A stretch of 64,000 bases of DNA, taken from positions 124,001-188,000 of the forward strand of contig NZ_NPKH01000035.1 in the NCBI RefSeq assembly GCF_002284535.1, written 5' to 3'. The DNA comes from Mesorhizobium wenxiniae. GTDB lineage: Bacteria; Pseudomonadota; Alphaproteobacteria; Rhizobiales; Rhizobiaceae. The translations under genes and the position numbers were made by a program. Within the stretch, counting starts at the first letter, position 1; every line of letters begins with the position of its first letter. Below are positions 56,761 to 64,000 of the stretch, in pieces. Below the pieces are notes generated by a model. The model saw only the letters and a program-made list of their open reading frames with translations. It was not told the DNA's origin and searched no databases.

Positions 56761-59340
56761 TTACTCATCCTTGCCGCCCAGCGGCGGGCCGACCACCAAA
56801 ATGGCGGGCTCGGCCGAAAGCAGCTTCTTGGCCGCCGCCTTGACCTGTTTGAGCGTCACCCGACCGATGCTGCGGGCGCGACGCTGGTTGTAGTCGACGT
56901 CGGCCTTGTGAATCTGCAAATCCAGGAGCCGGTCTGCAATCGAGCTGGTCGAGCCCAGACGGTCAATGGCATAGGTGCCGATCAGGTGCTTCTTCGCCGC
57001 CTTGAGCTCGGCCCCGGTCGGTCCTTGCTGCGCCATCTGCTTTGCCACATCTCGCACGATGCTCAGCGTTTGGGCGGCGCAGTCCGAGCGTGTCTCTGTC
57101 GTAACCAGAAGCTTGTCAAGGGTCAGTTCAGAGCTGACGTGATAGGCAAGGCCGCGTTTTTCGCGCACCTCCTCGAAAAGGCGGGAAGTCATGCCCGAGC
57201 CGCCGAGGATGTCATTCATCAGCACGGTGGCGAAGTGATCCGGCGCGCTACGCTTCACGCCAGGCCAGGCCAATCGCAGCGAAGTCTGCGGCAGGTCGCA
57301 GTTCTCCTCCACCAGTTGGCCGAGCTTCGGTACGACATCGGCGACGGGGGCGAGGGTTTGTTGCTCAGGCAAGTCACCAAACAGCTGGTCGAGCCTTTCC
57401 CTCAGCGTGTTTGCATCAATGTCACCGACCACGGCAATATGGAGCCCGTCGCGAGCGAAAATCGCCTTGTGGAAGGCGAGGAGGTCGGACGGCGTGATGC
57501 CGGCCAGGCTCTCTTTTGTGCCTTCTCCCGGCCTCGAAAAAGGATGCGTGCCATAGATCGCGCGCAGCCATTTGCGCTGAGCGATTGCGTCAGGGTCGCG
57601 CTCGCTGCCGACGATGTCGGAGACAATCTCGGCGCGGACGCGATCGATCGGCCCCTGGTCGAAGCGCGGCGCGTTGAGTGCGAGCCGAAGCAGGCCGAAC
57701 GCGGCGTCCTGCTGTTTGGGAAGCATGCACACCGATCCGCAGATGTAGTGTCTTTGCGCCTCCAAACCCATCTCGGCGCCGGCATCGTCGAGCTTCATCT
57801 GGAAGGCATCGCTGTCGTAATTACCGGCGCCTTCGATGAACAGGCCGGCCATCAGATTGGCCATCCCCTCCTTCCCGACCGGGTCCTGCCTGATGCCGCC
57901 GTTGAAGGCAAAGCCGATGTTGACGATTTCCACTGTGTGGTCCTCCACCAGCCAGGCGATCATGCCCTTTTCGGACTTCACCTCCTGGATGTTCATCGCA
58001 GCATGGGGCTGAGCGCCGAGCGTCATCTCTTCATTCTCCGTCTTGGGCAAGAGATAGCCCGTGGTCGAACGGTCGAACGCGAGATAGCGGGCGGCAACTG
58101 CTTTGATTTGCGCGGCGGTAACCCTGCGGATGCGAGACGGCCGTTCCTCGACATCTTTCACGGTGCCGCCGGTGGCCAGCGTCGAGCCGTATATGCAGGC
58201 GAGGTCGTCCTGGTCGTCTTCGGCAAAGATCATATCGCGCACAAAGCGCTCCTTGGCCTTGCCCAGTTCCTCGCTGCTGACACCATCCTTGGCAATGCGA
58301 GCGACTTCGGCAGCGGCCGCCGCTTCGAGATCGGCCAGCTTGGCATCGCCGCGCGGCGCGCCATAGATGGCGAACCTGGTGTCGTCGAGCATGGTGCCCT
58401 GGAAATAGGCGCAGGCGCTGGAAGCGATACCTTGCTGGACAGCGAGCGCCTGGTAGAGCCGGCTGCGGTTACCGCCGCCGAGGATTTCGGACAGCAGGTC
58501 GAGCGCTTCGGCCTCGCCCGGCTTGGCGGTATGGTAAGACGGCACCACCCACTGCGTCGAAAAACTGGGCACGCTGACGCGGGCGTCGGAGAGCGTGACG
58601 GTGCGCCTGGTGTTCTGCTCGGGCTCAACCGGCCGGATGCGCGGCGGCAGGTCGGGCCCGCGCGCCACCTTGCCATAGGTCTTCTCGGCCAGCACCTTCA
58701 CCGTCTCCGGCTCGACATCGCCGGCCACGATCAGCACGGAGTTGTTGGGCCAGTAGTATTTTTCATAGAAGGCGGTGGCGTCGACGCGGTTCAGCTGCTC
58801 GATCTCCTGCATCCAGCCGATGATCGGGATGCGATAGGGCTGGTTCTGCCACAGCGTCGCGTCGATCTCCTCATGGAGCACGTCCTGCGGGTTGGTGTCG
58901 GTGCTTGAGCGGCGCTCCTCGATGACCACGTCGCGCTCGGTCTTGACGACATCGTCGGTGAGGATGAGGTTTCGCATTCGGTCGGCCTCGAAGCTCATCA
59001 TCAGCTCGAGCGCCGACGGCGCCACTGTCTGATAGAAGGCGGTGTAGTCGGAGGAGGTGAAGGCATTTTGCGAGCCGCCGATCTCGAACACTGCGCGGTC
59101 GAATTCGCCGGCCGCATGGTTGGTCGTCGCCTTGAACATCAGATGCTCGAAAAAATGGGCAATGCCGGATTTGCCCGGCGGCTCGTCGGCGCTGCCGATC
59201 TTGTACCACACCATGTGGCTGACGATCGGCGCCCGGTGGTTGGGAATGACGACCACCTCCATGCCGTTGTCGAGCACGAAATCCGTCGCCTTGCCGTCCT
59301 CCCATGCGACGGGGACCGGAGCCGTCCTCGCGCCGCCCAA
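56761..59340 (-). CDS. Two-domain M16-family zinc metallopeptidase
   Basis: 859 residues. The N-terminal M16 domain has the inverted zinc motif HFFEH in GIAHFFEHLMFKATTNHAAG (about 62-81), with the downstream Glu in the ETDxM-like region. The C-terminal, catalytically inactive-type domain starts near residue 440 (MNIQEVKSEKGMIAWLVEDH) and has SRLFEEVREKRGLAYHVSSE. In many rhizobia these two halves are separate neighbouring genes with their own signal peptides; here they form one frame with no signal peptide between them. The N-terminus is also odd: the best start is TTG 59340 and no signal peptide is encoded upstream, so export is doubtful. A deleted homologue is at 35505-36735. Confidence 0.85.
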   Translation of the reverse strand: MGGARTAPVPVAWEDGKATDFVLDNGMEVVVIPNHRAPIVSHMVWYKIGSADEPPGKSGIAHFFEHLMFKATTNHAAGEFDRAVFEIGGSQNAFTSSDYTAFYQTVAPSALELMMSFEADRMRNLILTDDVVKTERDVVIEERRSSTDTNPQDVLHEEIDATLWQNQPYRIPIIGWMQEIEQLNRVDATAFYEKYYWPNNSVLIVAGDVEPETVKVLAEKTYGKVARGPDLPPRIRPVEPEQNTRRTVTLSDARVSVPSFSTQWVVPSYHTAKPGEAEALDLLSEILGGGNRSRLYQALAVQQGIASSACAYFQGTMLDDTRFAIYGAPRGDAKLADLEAAAAAEVARIAKDGVSSEELGKAKERFVRDMIFAEDDQDDLACIYGSTLATGGTVKDVEERPSRIRRVTAAQIKAVAARYLAFDRSTTGYLLPKTENEEMTLGAQPHAAMNIQEVKSEKGMIAWLVEDHTVEIVNIGFAFNGGIRQDPVGKEGMANLMAGLFIEGAGNYDSDAFQMKLDDAGAEMGLEAQRHYICGSVCMLPKQQDAAFGLLRLALNAPRFDQGPIDRVRAEIVSDIVGSERDPDAIAQRKWLRAIYGTHPFSRPGEGTKESLAGITPSDLLAFHKAIFARDGLHIAVVGDIDANTLRERLDQLFGDLPEQQTLAPVADVVPKLGQLVEENCDLPQTSLRLAWPGVKRSAPDHFATVLMNDILGGSGMTSRLFEEVREKRGLAYHVSSELTLDKLLVTTETRSDCAAQTLSIVRDVAKQMAQQGPTGAELKAAKKHLIGTYAIDRLGSTSSIADRLLDLQIHKADVDYNQRRARSIGRVTLKQVKAAAKKLLSAEPAILVVGPPLGGKDE

Positions 59341-61022
59341 CTCGGTCGCAACGGACGTCCTGCGAAGCCCGTGAGTGCGGGGCTTGCTTCTGATAGGGAG
59401 AGTGGGATTATGGGCTGGGTTCCTGGCAAAGTGATTTGTTCCTCATTTTGAAGGCTCTATGTCTCCCGACGCCTATTGGGAGAAAGTGGATCGGCACGCG
59501 ACGCCGAGCCAGATGAGCCGTCAGCGTGTTGCCGGGCCTGACGCGGGCCTCATCTTTGGATGCGTCCGGGGAACGTTCGGCAGTATTTTGGTGGGGCCAT
59601 GGGAAGTCTGCTCGTTATCCATTGGGTGTTTGCGGATACCTGAGCATGCGCCGTGCCAAGTAAGAAAGCCCCGATTTGCAAGGTTTGATCCAACCTTGAT
59701 ACTTGCGATATCCGACATTGTCGGGCATCCGACAGAAAGCGCCTTTCGCCGGCGCGCCGGCTACGGCGCTCGCCTCCTCCGGCGTGACGACGATCCTTTG
59801 GCGGGCGCCGCGCACACCGATCTGCCCGCCTATCAGCACTGCGACATCGAAGGACAACGCGATCGTGAATGATGGGTCTTACGCAAACATGCAGCAGTGC
59901 CACCGCCATCAGGACTTCATCCGCCCCTCAAAGCCCCGAGCGCGAGGGGACGACGTGTAAGGCAACATGTCATCCTCGACAATGATGCCGCGCATAAAGA
60001 GGTAAGGTCCCTCGTCGTACCGGCGAGCCCCTTCGCTGGGTTCGCCGAGGGTCTGGTTTGCGAACGTCGACCGACAGCATCACGCATGGGCGGCCGGATC
60101 GATAGACAAGCATTGACCGTGCCACCAGCGCATTGAGGGCAGCGCAGAGTCCAATTGGCCTGTGCCAGCCGGTATGTTGGAGCTTCAAGTGTGGCCAGCC
60201 AAGCGGGCTGAGGCCATGGAACTCCTGATATCCTGGACAGTCCAGATTGCAACGCACGACGCCTTTGGTCATCGCCCGAACGTTCATTGACGCTCAGCGA
60301 AGCTTGCGTCATCCGGACGATCTGGGAAAAGCTTGGCGGGGCCGGCGCCTTCCCAGGCGCACGGGACGCGCGACGACCCATGTGGACCTTGGATTTCACT
60401 CCGCACCTACGCTGCTTTGGCCTTGTCAGCAGCCTGGGCGGCATAGCTGAGTCCCGCCCTTGCTCAATCTGCCAAACCATCTCGCTCACAAGCGATCGGG
60501 TGGTTTGTGCCGTCTGAACGCGCATTGTCAACTTGCCGACAGTCTGGGGTTCCGAACCCGACAGTTGATTCAAACCGACAATGGCCCGCCTCAGAAGCAG
60601 GCAACCGCGCTTCGTAGCAGGCCGAAGCTAATCGAGGTTCGCGGGTCTCGGTTTGAGTGTGCAGTGTCGCTGCGCGCCTGATCTTTCGGTCTGATGACAA
60701 AAACATCGTCATTTTGGCCGACGATATCGGTCAGGAGCGGGTATTGCGGTCGAGCAGCGACCCAAGCACGTCCACAAGATGTGCCGAGTTTGCAGGGTTG
60801 GGTCATTGTTTCTGTCGACGTTTGAGCGACAGCGCACGACGAAACGTCTGGCATACGCCTCGTCTGGCACGCGCCTCGCATGTGTGGCAGGTGCTGCTGG
60901 AGATCAGGCGGTCGAGTGGGCCTTGCAATTTTCCGATTTTGCTGCGCCTAAAGTCTCGTGTACAAATCAGGCTGGCGTGAATGGCCTGCCTAAGTTGCGA
61001 CTTGTTACAAAGGAATGGATAT
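59341..61022. other. 1.7-kb gene-poor region before the cold-shock gene
   Basis: No intact gene on either strand. Short pieces recall transposases (HVILDNDAAHKEV near 59965, RQLIQTDNG near 60560), consistent with decayed insertion sequences. The last part must hold the promoter and leader of the cold-shock gene. Confidence 0.4.
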
Positions 61023-61235
61023 ATGGCGACTGGAACGGTGAAGTGGTTCAACAGCACCAAGGGTTTTGGTTTTATTCAGCCCGACAACGGCGGTCAGGAT
61101 GTCTTTGTCCACATTTCCGCTGTTGAACGAGCGGGCCTGTCGACCCTTAATGAGGGCCAGAAGATAAACTACGAGGTCGAACAGGATCGCCGCACCGGCA
61201 AGTCCTCTGCAGGCAGCCTCAGCAAGGCTGGCTAA
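61023..61235 (+). CDS. cspA: CspA-family cold-shock protein
   Basis: 70 residues. A single OB-fold cold-shock domain is complete: GTVKWFNSTKGFGFIQPD (RNP1 KGFGFI) and DVFVHISAVERAG (RNP2 VFVHIS). ATG 61023 has AAAGGA ten bases upstream; upstream in-frame starts add nothing family-like. It binds single-stranded nucleic acid and acts as an RNA chaperone. It is convergent with the Ros/MucR gene, sharing a terminator. Confidence 0.94.
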   Translation: MATGTVKWFNSTKGFGFIQPDNGGQDVFVHISAVERAGLSTLNEGQKINYEVEQDRRTGKSSAGSLSKAG

Positions 61236-61372
61236 CGCGTGCGGCAAGGATGCGGCATACTCCGAACGCATTGACCGGCTCGAAACCCGGCCGGAGCATG
61301 CAACCAGGTAATGCCGCGGCAGCGATTGCTGGAGCCGTCGCGAATTCCTCTGGAATGAGGCTCTTGGACGGG

Positions 61373-61398
61373 AAAGGCGGGGCTCGTCCCCGCCTTTT
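61373..61398. terminator. Bidirectional intrinsic terminator
   Basis: AAAGGCGGGG (61373-61382), five-base loop, CCCCGCCTTT (61388-61397) followed by T. GC-rich 10-bp stem flanked by A and T on the two sides, between the convergent cold-shock and Ros/MucR genes, so it can serve both. Confidence 0.85.
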
Positions 61399-61457
61399 GA
61401 TTCCGCGCAGATTGGGCCTACGGCTGCCGCGCGTCCCGAACGACTGTTGATACGGAT

Positions 61458-61928
61458 TTAGGCTGCGACCTTTTTGCGGGTCCGTTTCGCCGGCGCCGGC
61501 ACCGGGGCTTCCGGCTCTTTCGGTTTGCGGCCGAGTCCGATGGTCTTGGCCAAGGCGGAGCGCGTAGCGGCGTAATTCGGCGCCACCATCGGATAATCCG
61601 ACGGCAGACCCCATTTGGCGCGATATTCGTCCGGGGTCAGACCATAGTGCGTCGACAGATGGCGCTTTAGCGATTTGAATTTCTTGCCGTCTTCAAGGCT
61701 AATGATGTAGTCCGGTTCGATCGACTTTTTGATCGGGACAGCAGGTTTTTTCACAGGCACAGGCTCTTCTGCCGGTATTAGTCCGGCCGTGCCTTTTAGA
61801 GCCCCGTGCACTTGGGCGATCAGGGCAGGAAGCTCCCCCGCCGGGACGGGGTTGTTGGAGACGTAGGCTGATACAACATCGGCAGTGAGCTCGATGAGGA
61901 TGTCGGTGTTGTGGGCTTCTTCTGTCAT
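61458..61928 (-). CDS. Ros/MucR-family transcriptional regulator
   Basis: 156 residues from ATG 61928, with GGAG seven bases before it. The Ros/MucR domain is clear: EDGKKFKSLKRHLSTHYGLT and EYRAKWGLPSDYPMVAPNYA. In most members the first zinc ligand is Cys (VCLEDG); here it reads ISLEDG, with Ser. Some Mesorhizobium Ros homologues are known to fold without zinc, so this may be such a protein. A basic tail (KRTRKKVAA) ends it. MucR-type proteins bind AT-rich promoters and control exopolysaccharide, motility and symbiosis genes. It lies near the type III secretion genes, which it may influence. Confidence 0.9.
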   Translation of the reverse strand: MTEEAHNTDILIELTADVVSAYVSNNPVPAGELPALIAQVHGALKGTAGLIPAEEPVPVKKPAVPIKKSIEPDYIISLEDGKKFKSLKRHLSTHYGLTPDEYRAKWGLPSDYPMVAPNYAATRSALAKTIGLGRKPKEPEAPVPAPAKRTRKKVAA

Positions 61929-62394
61929 AAACTTCTCCGGGCAGCTTGAAACACAGTCGGGCGAAGTGTCGCTACATAGTGGCGGTTGACGCTGAAAGCA
62001 AATGGATCGACGGGTGCGCTGCTCCCCACCATTGAAGTCTCGGGGAAGTATCCCGTCATCGTCCATCGGCCTAGAGGCAGCGTATTGCATTATGGGAGCG
62101 GTCGCGCCTGCCCCAAGTTAGAGGCAGGCATTCGCGCGTGAATTAATCAAATCCATCCTGAGCGTATCTCGCGTGGCAACCACGAAGGCGCTCTGGCAAC
62201 GAAGCGAGGCGGATGGCCTTGCGGGTGGCCGAGAGATGTCATCCGGCTCTCCTGCCGACCTCTGCCGGCCAGATCTGGAGCAACAGCTTTGCGCAGATAT
62301 GGCTCTCTTCAGAGGCCATCTATGATGGGAGCCGAGCGCGTCTCGAGCCGGGGAATAGGCTGCACATGCGCTGTGCCCACCTATTGCGATCGTG
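61929..62394. other. Intergenic region upstream of Ros/MucR gene
   Basis: About 465 bp with no supported gene. It should contain the promoter of the Ros/MucR gene and the end of the type III secretion transcript. No strong hairpin was noticed directly after the lipoprotein stop. Confidence 0.4.
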
Positions 62395-62928
62395 CTAACC
62401 TTGGCTGTTCGGACTTGCCGTTAAGGCAAGCGACAGATTGAAGTTATGCTGCACCATCTGATTCCCTGGCTCGGTTTCGAGAGCTCGCCGATACAGGGCC
62501 TGTGCCGCGTCATGCCGCCCCTCAATGTCCAAGATCACGCCCTTCGCATTCAATGCACGTACGTTTGCTGGGGCTGCAACCAAGACGCTGTCGAGCACCT
62601 CAACCGCTTCGTGCGGGCGCTTCTGGGCCACCAAGGCTTTTGTAAGCCGTATCGCCGCATCAACATTGTCCGGGTGCTGCTTCACCTCATCCCGCAAAGC
62701 CCGCTCTTGAACATCCTGACCAACTTCGCGCAAAATGCGTTCGCGCATAGCCGGATCGATTTGATCGGCGCTGAGCAACTCTGGGGAAGATGTCTCCTGC
62801 ACGGAAAGAGCGGGCTTTTGCCAGCTGGCGCAACCGCCCAAAGGCAGAATGGCGAGTACGGCAAAAAGAAGTGAGCTCCGGCGCAGAAACATAGGCGATG
62901 GAGAAACTGTATTTCTAACAAATTTCAT
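62395..62928 (-). CDS. TPR-repeat lipoprotein of the rhizobial type III secretion locus (Y4yS-like)
   Basis: 177 residues. A signal peptide ends in a lipobox (LPLGGCASW), so it is probably a membrane-anchored lipoprotein. The rest has tandem TPR-type helices (DNVDAAIRLTKALVAQKRPH, APANVRALNAKGVILDIEGR, ALYRRALETEPGNQMVQHNF). A TPR gene of this kind (y4yS) follows rhcV (y4yR) in rhizobial type III clusters, and here too it starts 53 bp after rhcV. A role as assembly factor or pilotin-like accessory is inferred. ATG 62928 has GAGAG upstream; ATG 62892 is an alternative. Confidence 0.85.
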   Translation of the reverse strand: MKFVRNTVSPSPMFLRRSSLLFAVLAILPLGGCASWQKPALSVQETSSPELLSADQIDPAMRERILREVGQDVQERALRDEVKQHPDNVDAAIRLTKALVAQKRPHEAVEVLDSVLVAAPANVRALNAKGVILDIEGRHDAAQALYRRALETEPGNQMVQHNFNLSLALTASPNSQG

Positions 62929-62981
62929 ATTATCTCTCGGTTATCAGGGAGGCGGGTCGCGTTCAGTTAGGAAAGGTGGAA

Positions 62982-64000
62982 CTACTCTAACAATCCGCTG
63001 TTCGATCCGTGCGGGAGTTTGACGGATCCTGCCGGGCGAATTGTAAAGTCGGAGGCGAGGTCTTGATAAGACAGCACGGCGAGATCGATCCCGTTTCGCG
63101 TCAGAAAGCCGCGGACGAAACGTCGGACATCCATTGACGTCAACAGAATAGGGCGGGTTTGACCCGGTTCTGTGTTCGAAAGGACCTGACGTATCTGTGA
63201 TAGCATCGCTTCGCTTTGCCGATCCTCCAGTGCGAGATAGGGGCCTGCATCCGAATCTCGAACCGCGCCACGCATCACATCCTCGCTCTCGCGTTCGACG
63301 ACCAGGGCGGACACGATGCCCTCGGTGTTGGCATAGCGGTGGCAGATCTGTCGCTTCAAACCAGAACGGACATATTCCGTCAGCAGGGCAACGTTTTGCT
63401 CACGCTCGCTCCATTCGGCCAATGCCTCCAACACGAGACGGGTGTGGCGGATTGGGATACCTTCCTCCAGGAGGCGGCGCAGAACATCGGCAATCCGAGG
63501 AATCGGCGTCGTGCGCAGCACCTCTTTCACAAGATCAGAATATTCCTGCTCCATTCGGCCCAGGAAATGTCGGGTCTCTTGGATGCCCACCAATCGCGGT
63601 GCGTAGCGGGTCAACGTTGCATGGACGCGCAAGGCGAGGAGTTCGCCGGGAGCCCAATGCTCCGTGCCGGCGCCCGTAAGGGCCTGTGCAGGGGTATGTT
63701 CGACCGGGAGTCTGTCCGTTTTCGGCTCACGCCTAAGGGGGATACCGCTCGAGTCGACGTGCGCTACATCGGCTCGGAGCGTCATCTGGCTTGGATCTAT
63801 CGCGTCCTGTTCGACTGGCACGCCCTCGACATCTATCCGGAATTGCGATGTAGGCAGCTGCTCGTCAACCAAGACAGGGATGCGGGGAACGATAATGCCC
63901 AGATCGGCTGTGACCAGGAGCGAAACGCGCCCAATATGTTTTTGCAATTCGGCTTGATCGATCGCCTGCATAAGATTTGGCGCTAAAAAAAATGCGATCG
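62982..64000 (-). CDS. rhcV: Type III secretion export-gate protein RhcV/SctV, C-terminal part (cut by window edge)
   Basis: About 339 codons are visible; the frame is open to the right edge (…FFLAPNLMQAIDQ). This is the cytoplasmic domain of the FlhA/SctV (FHIPEP) family: DLGIIVPRIPVLVDEQLPTS, HATLTRYAPRLVGIQETRHF, VKEVLRTTPIPRIADVLRRL, EEGIPIRHTRLVLEALAEWS and a C-terminal VRRFVRGFLTRNGIDLAVLS. It forms a nonameric ring that sorts substrates into the secretion channel. The membrane domain lies outside the window. The apparent start at 63971 is an internal Met. The y4yS-like gene follows immediately. Confidence 0.92.
   Translation of the reverse strand, partial: IAFFLAPNLMQAIDQAELQKHIGRVSLLVTADLGIIVPRIPVLVDEQLPTSQFRIDVEGVPVEQDAIDPSQMTLRADVAHVDSSGIPLRREPKTDRLPVEHTPAQALTGAGTEHWAPGELLALRVHATLTRYAPRLVGIQETRHFLGRMEQEYSDLVKEVLRTTPIPRIADVLRRLLEEGIPIRHTRLVLEALAEWSEREQNVALLTEYVRSGLKRQICHRYANTEGIVSALVVERESEDVMRGAVRDSDAGPYLALEDRQSEAMLSQIRQVLSNTEPGQTRPILLTSMDVRRFVRGFLTRNGIDLAVLSYQDLASDFTIRPAGSVKLPHGSNSGLLE

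Noticed and set aside
56908..58908. 666-codon open frame on the + strand opposite the M16 protease gene
   Set aside because: The minus strand encodes a clear M16 protease with HFFEH; the + frame is its codon-bias shadow.
1..64000. CRISPR arrays, rRNA or complete tRNA genes, nod boxes
   Set aside because: Scanned by eye for regularly spaced repeats, tRNA cloverleaf ends and nod-box-like sequences; none convincing. The direct repeats found are tandem duplications or dispersed gene fragments.

Overview
The window looks like the accessory genome of a nitrogen-fixing rhizobium, most probably Mesorhizobium or a close relative, inside or next to a symbiosis island. Reasons: the right edge holds the end of a rhizobial type III secretion locus (the C-terminal half of an RhcV/SctV export-gate protein followed by a y4yS-like TPR lipoprotein). 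Next to it are a Ros/MucR regulator and a cold-shock gene. At 53.3 kb lies a gene resembling fseA, the excision activator of Mesorhizobium symbiosis islands, with its UUU-C frameshift site in the expected place. Much of the remaining sequence is insertion sequences, integrase fragments and decayed genes.

Layout. (1) 0-14.2 kb, intact catabolic genes on the + strand: a sugar-type ABC importer (two permeases, binding protein) followed by a formylglycine-dependent sulfatase; then an RpiR regulator, a second complete ABC importer (ATPase, two permeases, binding protein) and two consecutive metallophosphoesterase-HAD phosphatase pairs. Together they suggest uptake of sulfated and phosphodiester-containing solutes followed by removal of sulfate and phosphate. 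(2) 14.2-18.2 kb: a broken RpiR gene, a complete IS256-family element, a GntR regulator and IS3 debris. (3) 18.8-22.9 kb: a tight five-gene operon (DegT/DnrJ aminotransferase, amino-acid-kinase-fold kinase, nucleoside-diphosphate-kinase-like protein, class I methyltransferase, nucleotidyltransferase-fold protein) that I cannot match to a known pathway. A convergent RpiR regulator and a sulfotransferase follow it. (4) 26.5-41.5 kb: a decaying region with a frameshifted DsbA-like gene, a cytosolic thioredoxin-TPR protein, pseudogenes of gabD, Fic, M16 protease, Kup and an omptin protease, an intact CorA transporter, and an intact AbiEi-HipA-type fusion with two palindromic operators. (5) 42.5-54.1 kb: a HipBA-type pair, an IS66 element with perfect 8-bp target duplication, broken integrases, a truncated IS21, a small HEAGH metalloprotease-like gene, a deletion derivative of an IS256 element, and the fseA-like gene. 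(6) 54.9-59.3 kb: intact gabD-like dehydrogenase and a two-domain M16 protease gene, homologous to the decayed pair at 30.4-36.7 kb. (7) 61-64 kb: cold-shock gene, Ros/MucR gene, TPR lipoprotein and rhcV (partial).

The strongest leads are the unassigned five-gene operon at 18.8-22.9 kb, the fseA-like programmed +1 frameshift gene, and the AbiEi-HipA-type fusion with twin operators. All assignments come from reading translated motifs; no database search was possible.
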